The translations under genes and the position numbers were made by a program. A DNA stretch of 64,000 bases from NCBI GenBank assembly GCA_046160865.1, contig JBJXHG010000114.1, forward strand, positions 36,532-100,531, written 5' to 3'. This document shows, piece by piece, positions 8,594-15,816 of the stretch. Within the stretch, counting starts at the first letter, position 1. Every line of letters begins with the position of its first letter. The stretch comes from JBJXHG01 sp046160865 (GTDB lineage: Bacteria; Planctomycetota; UBA1135; GCA-002686595). Under the pieces are notes generated by a model, which was not told the origin of the DNA, did not search any database, and saw nothing but the letters and a program-made list of their open reading frames with translations.

Positions 8594-9640
8594 ATGCCCC
8601 GTCCCCTCTGCCTCTTCACCGGCCAATGGGCCGATCTGCCGCTCGACACGCTCGCCAAGAAGGCCAAGTCGTTCGGCTACGACGGCCTCGAGCTCGCGTG
8701 CTCTGGCGACCACTTCGACGTCGCGCGCGCGCTGAAGGACAAGGGCTACTGCAAGGCGCACTGGCAGCTCCTCCAAGATCACGGCATCGCTTCGTTCGCG
8801 ATCAGCAATCACTTGGTCGGCCAAGCAGTGTGCGACCGCATCGATGAGCGCCACCGTTCGATCTTGCCCGAGCACATCTGGAAGGACGGCGATCCCGAAG
8901 GCGTGCGCCAGCGAGCCGCCGCCGAAATGATCGCGACCGGCCAAGCCGCGCGGCGCTTCTTCGACGCGGCGCCGGAGCACGTGAAGCAGCACTTGAAACA
9001 GCGCACGCGCCGCACCGTCGTCGTCGGCTTCACCGGCAGTCCGATCTGGCACTGGCTGTACTCGTTTCCGCCGGTCTCGCGCGAGCAAGTGCAAGCCGGC
9101 TTCGACGAGTTCGGGCGGCGTTGGAAGCCGATCCTCGCGGAGTTCGAGAAGGCGGACGTGTGCTTCGCGCTCGAGGTGCACCCGACCGAGATCGCGTTCG
9201 ACATCGCGAGCGCGCGGCGTGCGCTCGAAGCCGTCGGACACTCGCCGCGCTTCGGCTTCAACTTCGACCCCTCGCACTTCGGCTACCAAGGCGTCGACTA
9301 CCTCGGCTTCCTGCGCACGTTCGCCGAGCGCCTGTTCAACGTGCACGTCAAGGACGTCTGGTGGTCGGATCGTCCGACCGAAGCGGGCGTCTTCGGCGGC
9401 CACACCGAGTTCGGCAGCGACGGGCGCTTCTGGGATTTTCGCTCGCCGGGCCGCGGGCGCATCGACTTCGAAGGCATCGTGCGCGCGCTCGACCACGCCG
9501 GGTACGAGGGTCCGCTCACCGTCGAGTGGGAGGACACGCTCATGGATCGCGAGCACGGTGCGGCCGAGGCCGCGGCCTTCGTGCGCCGCCTCGATTTTCC
9601 GAAGACCACGCGCGCGTTCGACGCCGCCTTTTCGGAGTAG
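8594..9640 (+). CDS. Sugar phosphate isomerase/epimerase, xylose isomerase-like TIM barrel
   Basis: 348 residues, starting at ATG 8594 (PRPLCLFTGQWADLPL). The frame continues upstream, but over the divergent DUF4258 promoter region. Metal-ligand positions of the AP-endonuclease-2/xylose-isomerase-like barrel are present: FALEVHPTEI (Glu), FNFDPSHFGYQGVD (Asp and His), NVHVKDVWW (His) and LTVEWEDTLMDRE (Glu). Such enzymes isomerise or epimerise sugars and inositols, or act on keto-sugars. It is followed 54 bp later by the MFS symporter. A TAGCTT at 8563-8568 is a possible -10 element. Confidence 0.85.
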   Translation: MPRPLCLFTGQWADLPLDTLAKKAKSFGYDGLELACSGDHFDVARALKDKGYCKAHWQLLQDHGIASFAISNHLVGQAVCDRIDERHRSILPEHIWKDGDPEGVRQRAAAEMIATGQAARRFFDAAPEHVKQHLKQRTRRTVVVGFTGSPIWHWLYSFPPVSREQVQAGFDEFGRRWKPILAEFEKADVCFALEVHPTEIAFDIASARRALEAVGHSPRFGFNFDPSHFGYQGVDYLGFLRTFAERLFNVHVKDVWWSDRPTEAGVFGGHTEFGSDGRFWDFRSPGRGRIDFEGIVRALDHAGYEGPLTVEWEDTLMDREHGAAEAAAFVRRLDFPKTTRAFDAAFSE

Positions 9641-9694
9641 GACTCCTCGGGTAGCTTGCGGCGCCGCGTCCGCTCCGCGCCGCGCCCAATCTGC

Positions 9695-10984
9695 ATGAAG
9701 AACGAAGCCGCAGTCCTCCCGCGTCTCTCGTTGATGATGTTCCTGCAGTACGCGGTGTGGGGCGCATGGCTCCCGCTCGCGTCTCGTTACATGTCGGCGC
9801 CGGTCGCCGCGGGCGGGCTCGGCTTCGACTCGAGCCAGATCGGCTGGATCCTCGGGCTCGCGGGCTCGATCGGTGCGGTGATGGCGCCGTTCGTCGCGGG
9901 GCAGCTCGCGGATCGCTACTTCAGCACCGAGCGCTTCCTCACGACGTTGCTCGTGATCGGCGGCGCGATCCAGCTCGTGCTCGCTTCGCGCACGGACTTC
10001 ACGAGTTGGCTCGTCCTCTCGATCGCGTACAGCGTCGTGTACATGCCGACCTTGTCGCTGTCGAACTCGCTCGCGTTCGCGCACCTCACGGACAAGACGG
10101 TGCAGTTCCCGCGCGTGCGCGTGTGGGGGACCCTCGGTTGGATCGCGGCGAGCTGGACGTTCCCGATGATCTGGCTGCAGACCGGGCTCGGCTTCCATTG
10201 GATGCCGCCGTTCTTGACCGGGCCGCAGGTGCCGGACGCGACGGCGCGGCTCGCAGATGCGCTGCGCTTCTCCGGCATGATCTCGTTCGGGTACGCCGCG
10301 TTCTGCCTGTTGCTCCCGCACACGCCGCCGAAGCGCGACGCCGTGGCGCCGCTCGCGTTCGCGCGCGCGTTCCGGCTGCTGGCGCGGCCGTCGTTCGCCG
10401 TGCTCGTCGCGGTGAGTTTGCCGATCAGCATCCTCCACCAGATCTACTTCATCCAAGGCGGACCGTTCCTCTCGCACCTGGGCCTGTCCGACAGCCAGAT
10501 CGGTCCGGCGATGACCATCGGACAGTTCAGCGAGATCCTCGTCACGGCGGCGCTCGGCGGATTGCTCGCGCGTTTCGGCTTCCGCACGGTGCTCGCCGTC
10601 GGCGCGCTCGCGTACGCCGCGCGCTACGCGATCTGGAGCTCGACGGGCTTGCCGGTCGAGGTGCTCGTCGCGAGCCAGGCGCTGCACGGCGTCTGCTACG
10701 CGTGCTTCTTCACGACGGCGTACATCTACGTCGACAAGATCGCGCCGGCCGACGTGCGTCACTCCGCGCAGACCGTGTTCGGCATCTTGATCCTCGGCGG
10801 CGGACCGGTGATCGGCGGGTGGCTCTCGGGCGAGCTCGCGAACCGCTACCCATCCGTGACGGACGGCGTGCCCGACTTCTCGCGTATCTGGGGCACGCTG
10901 TCGACCGTGGCGCTCTTCACTGCGGCCTTCTTGGCGGTCGCGTTCCGAGCCGAGTCCAAGCCCGCTCCCGAGGTCCGTCCATGA
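9695..10984 (+). CDS. MFS transporter, nucleoside:H+ symporter (NupG-like) family
   Basis: About 429 residues with twelve predicted membrane helices, opening LPRLSLMMFLQYAVWGAWLPLASRYM. That opening is typical of the nucleoside:proton symporter-like branch common in Planctomycetota and Bacteroidota, where members also sit in sugar clusters. ATG 9695 is chosen because residues encoded before it are Arg-rich and noncoding in character. The stop overlaps the next gene in ATGA at 10981-10984. The probable role is uptake of the sugar or nucleoside processed by the neighbours. The substrate is not determined. Confidence 0.85.
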   Translation: MKNEAAVLPRLSLMMFLQYAVWGAWLPLASRYMSAPVAAGGLGFDSSQIGWILGLAGSIGAVMAPFVAGQLADRYFSTERFLTTLLVIGGAIQLVLASRTDFTSWLVLSIAYSVVYMPTLSLSNSLAFAHLTDKTVQFPRVRVWGTLGWIAASWTFPMIWLQTGLGFHWMPPFLTGPQVPDATARLADALRFSGMISFGYAAFCLLLPHTPPKRDAVAPLAFARAFRLLARPSFAVLVAVSLPISILHQIYFIQGGPFLSHLGLSDSQIGPAMTIGQFSEILVTAALGGLLARFGFRTVLAVGALAYAARYAIWSSTGLPVEVLVASQALHGVCYACFFTTAYIYVDKIAPADVRHSAQTVFGILILGGGPVIGGWLSGELANRYPSVTDGVPDFSRIWGTLSTVALFTAAFLAVAFRAESKPAPEVRP

Positions 10985-11754
10985 TCGTGATGCACACGCT
11001 GTTCGCGCTCTGGAGCGCATCGCCGCCCGCGCAACAGGTCCCGGTCGCGGAGCGCCCGCGCGATCCGTGGTTCTTTCGCTGTGTCCTCGACGAGAAGCCG
11101 CGCTCGCTGACGATCGCGTTGTCGCGCGAGATGTGGGTCGCGTACGACGCGCAGACGTGCAGCTTCACGAAAGCGTGGAAGGGTGGTGTGCACTTCGCGG
11201 GCGCGGTGTACGACTCCGTTCACGGCCCGCAGCCGACGAGCTTCGGCGAAGCGTACTTGCGCGGGATCCCGGGCAACGTGTGGACCGCGCGGGTCGGCGG
11301 CCAGGAAGTGCCGGTGCGCGCCCAGTGGCTCGGGTTCCACGACAAGCACGGGCGCGTGCACATGAATTACCGCATGTTCCTGCCCGACGGCCGGCACATC
11401 GGCGTGCAAGAGACGCCCGAGTTCATCAGCTCCGAGTCCGTCCTGCCCGAGGAAGCCATGCTCGAATTCGGCCTCGTCGAAGGCGCGCCCGGCTTCTTTC
11501 GCAGCTACGCGGTCGACTCGATTCCGGACGGCGTGTTCTTGAGCCTCCATGTCGCGATGGACGGCGCGACTTTCGTGATGCCGTATCCGCCCGACCAGCT
11601 CCAGCGCGAGTCGATGAGCGAAGAGGTCGACGCGAACGGCGTGCGCGTGACGAAGCGCAGCGCGTACTTGCCTTTCGGACTGCACCGCTTGAAAGCGAAC
11701 TTGGCCCTCTTCTTCGATCCGTTGCCCGATGCGAACGAACCTCTCCCGCGTTGA
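10981..11754 (+). CDS. Secreted protein of the PA14/propeller/DUF1080 locus
   Basis: 257 residues from ATG 10981, overlapping the symporter stop. After a short hydrophobic start it reads WFFRCVLDEKPRSLTIALSREMWVAYDAQTCSFTKAWKGGVHFAGAVYDSVHGPQPTS. From memory of such proteins, this block occurs as the N-terminal domain of large multi-domain secreted proteins that also carry PA14, glucose-dehydrogenase-like propeller and cytochrome c domains. Here it stands alone. The next gene, overlapping by 26 bp, carries PA14, propeller and DUF1080, so a normally fused protein seems split in two. The leader is poor as a signal peptide (few positive charges). Activity is unknown. Confidence 0.65.
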   Translation: MIVMHTLFALWSASPPAQQVPVAERPRDPWFFRCVLDEKPRSLTIALSREMWVAYDAQTCSFTKAWKGGVHFAGAVYDSVHGPQPTSFGEAYLRGIPGNVWTARVGGQEVPVRAQWLGFHDKHGRVHMNYRMFLPDGRHIGVQETPEFISSESVLPEEAMLEFGLVEGAPGFFRSYAVDSIPDGVFLSLHVAMDGATFVMPYPPDQLQRESMSEEVDANGVRVTKRSAYLPFGLHRLKANLALFFDPLPDANEPLPR

Positions 11755-14524
11755 CACTTCGAATCCGCGCCTGCGCGCGTGTTGCACCGGGATCGCGGCG
11801 GGCGCCGTCCTCTTCGCGTGCACGGCTCCGGCACCCGACGCATCGCCGCGGACTGCTTCCCCGGAGCCAGCGACGAATGCGGCAGCGGCGGTGCAAGCCA
11901 CACCGCACGAGCCCGCTGCAGAGCACGCCGAGCCGGCCGCGCGCGAGTCCGGTGTTTGGGCGCGCTTCTATTTCGTCGACGAACCGATGGCCGAGCTGCC
12001 GTTCCTCGTGCCGAACCAGACGCCGAACGTGTCGGTCGTGCTGCCGACTATCGATCTCGCGAGCGACGCGAACGATGCATCGGAAGCAACGGGCGAGCTG
12101 CGCTACACGTTCTTCTCGCGCATCGAAGGCTTTCTCGAGATCGAGGAGCCCGGCCGCTACGCGCTGCGCCTCACGAGCGACGACGGCGCGCGCCTCTCGA
12201 TCGATGGCACGACCGTGATCGATCACGACGGCTTGCACGGCGCGACGGCGCTCGGTGGCGAGATCGATCTCACCGCCGGCGAGCACGCGCTCGGCGTAGA
12301 GCACTTCCAGTGCTACGGCGGCTTCGTCGTGCGGCTCGAATGGAAGCGCCCCAGCGCGAGCGAGTTCGAGCTCGTGCCAGCATCCGCGCTGCGCTGCCGC
12401 GCAGGTGAGATGCGCATCACGTCGCCCGGATCGAAGAAGGTGATCTTGCCGCTCGCCAAAGGCGGACCGGGCGACGGTCTCGAGGTCGAAGGCGTGCACC
12501 CGTCGTACGTCGTCACGCAGGCGCGTCCGCCGGACTTCGAGCCGAAAGTCGGCGGCATGGATTGGCTGCCCGACGGCCGCTTGCTCGTCGCGACGTGGGA
12601 CGCGGAAGGCGCGGTGTACGCGCTGAGCGGCGTCGCGGGTGACGATCCGACGAAGAGCCCCTCGAACATCGAGGTGAAGAAGATCGCGCGCGGGCTCGCC
12701 GAGCCGCTCGGCCTGTGCACCGTGGGCGAGCGCATCTTCGTCTTGCAGAAGCAAGAGCTCACGGAGCTCCTCGACAACGAGCGCGACGGCATCGTCGACG
12801 AGTACCGCGCGATCGCGAGCGACTGGAACGTGTCGGCGAACTTCCACGAGTTCGCCTTCGGCCTCGTCTTCAAGGATGGTTGGTTCTACTTCAATCTCGC
12901 GATCGCGATCGATCCGGGCGGCAAGAGCACAGAGCGGCAAGTCGCCGGTCGCGGCTCGACGCTGCGCGTCAAGCTCGACGACGGCACGATCGAGACGTTC
13001 GCGCACGGACTGCGCACGCCGAACGGCATCGGCTTCGGCACGGACGGCGAGCTGTTCGTCACCGACAACCAAGGCGATTGGCTGCCGTCGTCGAAGATCG
13101 TGCATCTCGTGCAGGACGCGTTCTACGGCTCGCGCGCCGTGCTGCAGGGCGAGGCGGCGAAGCTCGACGTCGTGCCGCCCGCGCTCTGGCTGCCGCAGAA
13201 CGAGATCGGCAACAGCCCGAGCCAGCCGGCGCGCATCCCGGGCGATCACGGGCCGTACGCCGGGCAGATGGTGCACGGCGACGTCACGCACGGCGGCTTG
13301 AAGCGTGACTTCCTCGAGAAAGTAGACGGCGCCTACCAAGGCTGCGTGTTCCGCTTCACGCAGGGCCTCGAAGCAGGCGTGAACCGCGTCGTCGTCGGAC
13401 CGGACGGTGCGCTGTACGTCGGCGGAATCGGATCCACCGGCAACTGGGGGCAAGAAGGGAAGCTGCGCTTCGGCTTGCAGCGTCTCGCGTACGTCGGTCC
13501 GCCGGCGTTCGAGATGCTCGCCGTGCGCGCGCGCGCGAACGGCTTCGAGATCGAGCTCACTCAGCCGCTCGCCGCTGGCGTCGGTTGGGAGCCCGAGAAC
13601 TACAGGCTCACGCACTGGCGCTACGTTCCGACCGAGGAGTACGGCGGATCGAAAGTCGACGAGGCGCGGCTCGTCGTGCGTTCCGCGAGCGTCTCCGGCG
13701 ATCGCAAGAAGGTCTTCCTCGAAGTCGACGGGCTCGAGCCGAATCGCATCGTGCATGTTCACCTCGTCGGGCCGCTCGTCTCGGAGCTCGGAGTGAAGCC
13801 GTGGACGACCGAAGCGTGGTACACGCTGAATCGACTGTCGAGCGAGCGCGGCGAGGTGCGCACGCGGCCTCCGGCGCCGCCGCAGAACGTGCTCACCGCC
13901 GCCGAGCGCGACGCCGGTTGGCGGCTCTTGTTCGACGGGCGGACGACGAACGGCTGGCGCGGCTTCCGACAGACGGCGATGCCCGCCGGTTGGGAAGCGA
14001 TCGAAGGCGAGCTCGTGCGCACTGGATCCGGCGGCGACATCGTGACGAGCGAGGAGTTCGAGGACTTCGAGCTCGCGCTCGAATGGAAGGTGTCGCCGGG
14101 CGGCAACAGCGGCGTGTTCTTCCGCGTGGGCGAGGACGACGACGCCGTGTGGCGCACCGGACCCGAAATGCAGGTGCTCGACAACGACGCGCACGCCGAC
14201 GGCAAGAATCCGCTGACGTCGGCCGGATCGAACTACGCGCTGCACGCGCCGCGCTTCGATCGCACGCGTCCGATCGGTCTGTGGAACCAAGCGCGCCTCG
14301 TCGTGCGCGGCAATCACGTCGAGCACTGGCTGAACGGCGATCTCTTGCTCGAGTACGACCAGGAGAGCGCGGAGTGGAAGTCGCTCGTCGCGGCGAGCAA
14401 GTTCGCGTCGATGCCGAAGTACGGCACGCTGCGCCGCGGCCGCATCGCGCTGCAAGATCATGGCGACCGCGTCGCGTACCGCAATCTGAAGCTCCGCGTG
14501 CTCGCGGCGTCCGATGGCGACTGA
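11729..14524 (+). CDS. PA14 / sugar-dehydrogenase-like propeller / DUF1080 (3-keto-disaccharide hydrolase) lipoprotein
   Basis: 931 residues with a lipoprotein signal (lipobox LFAC, Cys31) and a Pro/Ala linker to about residue 70. A PA14-like carbohydrate-binding domain follows (about 72-215; GRYALRLTSDDGARLSIDG), then a PQQ-dependent sugar-dehydrogenase-like beta-propeller (about 255-640; GLRTPNGIGFGTDGELFVTDNQGDW). The C-terminal domain is DUF1080 (about 725-928; RLLFDGRTTNGWRGF, VSPGGNSGVFFRVGEDD, NHVEHWLNG). DUF1080 includes 3-keto-disaccharide hydrolases. The cytochrome c domain often found in such proteins is missing. With the Gfo/Idh and isomerase genes it suggests extracytoplasmic capture and cleavage of oxidised glycosides. 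The start overlaps the upstream gene by 26 bp and the end overlaps the next gene by 11 bp. Confidence 0.85.
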   Translation: MRTNLSRVDTSNPRLRACCTGIAAGAVLFACTAPAPDASPRTASPEPATNAAAAVQATPHEPAAEHAEPAARESGVWARFYFVDEPMAELPFLVPNQTPNVSVVLPTIDLASDANDASEATGELRYTFFSRIEGFLEIEEPGRYALRLTSDDGARLSIDGTTVIDHDGLHGATALGGEIDLTAGEHALGVEHFQCYGGFVVRLEWKRPSASEFELVPASALRCRAGEMRITSPGSKKVILPLAKGGPGDGLEVEGVHPSYVVTQARPPDFEPKVGGMDWLPDGRLLVATWDAEGAVYALSGVAGDDPTKSPSNIEVKKIARGLAEPLGLCTVGERIFVLQKQELTELLDNERDGIVDEYRAIASDWNVSANFHEFAFGLVFKDGWFYFNLAIAIDPGGKSTERQVAGRGSTLRVKLDDGTIETFAHGLRTPNGIGFGTDGELFVTDNQGDWLPSSKIVHLVQDAFYGSRAVLQGEAAKLDVVPPALWLPQNEIGNSPSQPARIPGDHGPYAGQMVHGDVTHGGLKRDFLEKVDGAYQGCVFRFTQGLEAGVNRVVVGPDGALYVGGIGSTGNWGQEGKLRFGLQRLAYVGPPAFEMLAVRARANGFEIELTQPLAAGVGWEPENYRLTHWRYVPTEEYGGSKVDEARLVVRSASVSGDRKKVFLEVDGLEPNRIVHVHLVGPLVSELGVKPWTTEAWYTLNRLSSERGEVRTRPPAPPQNVLTAAERDAGWRLLFDGRTTNGWRGFRQTAMPAGWEAIEGELVRTGSGGDIVTSEEFEDFELALEWKVSPGGNSGVFFRVGEDDDAVWRTGPEMQVLDNDAHADGKNPLTSAGSNYALHAPRFDRTRPIGLWNQARLVVRGNHVEHWLNGDLLLEYDQESAEWKSLVAASKFASMPKYGTLRRGRIALQDHGDRVAYRNLKLRVLAASDGD

Positions 14525-15650
14525 GGGAGCGGTGGCTAACGCCGCCGCGCCGCTCATCCGGCGCGGGCGCGTGCAAGTCCTCGTCGCCTACGACGTGGGC
14601 TTGTCGGTCGATCTGTCGCGCGCGCGACAGCACATCACCGACATGACGGAGCTCGCGCGCATCCAGCACAAGGCGTTCGCGCCGGCCTATTTCCAGTTCG
14701 ATCCGCCGCCGCTGCGTGTGACGCAGGAGTTCACGCCGCTCTCGGTCGCGGGCCGCACGACGACCCCGACGCTCGACGTGGTCATCTACGACTTCGGCGG
14801 CGTGTCGGTCGGCTACACGATTCCGTTCGCCGGCACGTTCGAGGAGCTCGTCGAGCTGTCGTGCGCGCTCTCCGGTGAGCGCGCATTCGCCGAAGATTCG
14901 CGCCAGCGCATCGAGCACCTGATGGCGGTCATCGAGAGCGCCGTGCAGCGCGCGAACGTCGCCGAGCTGTACGAAGACTACATGGTCTTCCAGATCGAGG
15001 AGACCGAGCCGAAACTGCGCGCCGAGGACCTGCACACCGTGCACGCGCAGCAGATCGCGCGGCTGTTGCGCTCCGAGCGTGACGCGCTGTCCGAGCAGGA
15101 GCTCGCCGACGCGATGGCGAACCGCGTGTCGTTCGGCGCGCACGACGTGGCGCTCATCGATTGGAACGCGGCCTTGCTCTACGACCAGGAGCCGCAGGAT
15201 GTGCGCTTCGTGCTCGAGTTCGCGAACCTGCAGCTGCTCGAGATGCGCTTCCTCGACCAGCGCCTCGACACGGCGCTCGACCGCTCGTACGAGATGATGA
15301 GTCAGCCGAAGAGTTGGAGGGAGCTGCGGATGCCCGGCCGCGCGCGCGCCGAGATGCGGAAGGTGGCGCGCATGCAAGTCGACGGCGCGATCCTGTTCGA
15401 GCGCGTATCCAACGCACTCAAGCTGCTCGGAGACCAGTACCTGGCGCGCGTCTATCGCGCCGCCTCGCAGCGCTATCGCCTCGCGGAGTGGAACGCCAAC
15501 ATCCTGCGCAAGCTCGAGACGACGGGCGACATCTACCAGAAGCTGCACGACCAGTCGCTCGGGCTGCGGATGGAAGTGCTCGAGTGGGTGATCATCCTGC
15601 TGATCGCGTTCGAGATCGTGCTCAGTCTCGTGGACCGCATCGCGGGTTGA
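14514..15650 (+). CDS. RMND1/RMD1/YagE (DUF155) family membrane protein
   Basis: 378 residues. The C-terminal part, with helical segments around LYDQEPQDVRFVLEFANLQLLEMRFLDQRLD and the final hydrophobic helix (LEWVIILLIAFEIVLSLVDRI), is the pattern of DUF155 proteins. Eukaryotic members (RMND1, yeast Rmd1) are organelle or vegetative-growth proteins. The bacterial function is unknown. The C-terminal helix would anchor it in the membrane with a large cytoplasmic part. It overlaps the DUF1080 gene by 11 bp and may simply be co-transcribed. Confidence 0.8.
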   Translation: MATEGAVANAAAPLIRRGRVQVLVAYDVGLSVDLSRARQHITDMTELARIQHKAFAPAYFQFDPPPLRVTQEFTPLSVAGRTTTPTLDVVIYDFGGVSVGYTIPFAGTFEELVELSCALSGERAFAEDSRQRIEHLMAVIESAVQRANVAELYEDYMVFQIEETEPKLRAEDLHTVHAQQIARLLRSERDALSEQELADAMANRVSFGAHDVALIDWNAALLYDQEPQDVRFVLEFANLQLLEMRFLDQRLDTALDRSYEMMSQPKSWRELRMPGRARAEMRKVARMQVDGAILFERVSNALKLLGDQYLARVYRAASQRYRLAEWNANILRKLETTGDIYQKLHDQSLGLRMEVLEWVIILLIAFEIVLSLVDRIAG

Positions 15651-15816
15651 CCGCGAGCGCACTCGAGATCTGCACGGCCCGCGGTCGCGTGATCGCCGGG
15701 CGCGCGTCTGCGCGGTGGCTCGCCGCGCTTGAAGATCGCTTCGGACATGGCAAGATCCGAGCGCGTCCGCGCCGGTGCACACGTGGGGACGCCCACCCCC
15801 CGATGTCCACGACCCG

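Noticed and set aside
8330..11020. Long antisense open frame of about 896 codons
   Set aside because: It is Arg/Glu-rich, opposite to well-supported isomerase and symporter genes, and is a typical GC-rich shadow.
15783..15796. GTGGG-GACG-CCCAC hairpin before the spermidine-synthase-like gene
   Set aside because: A 5-bp stem is not distinguishable from chance at this base composition.
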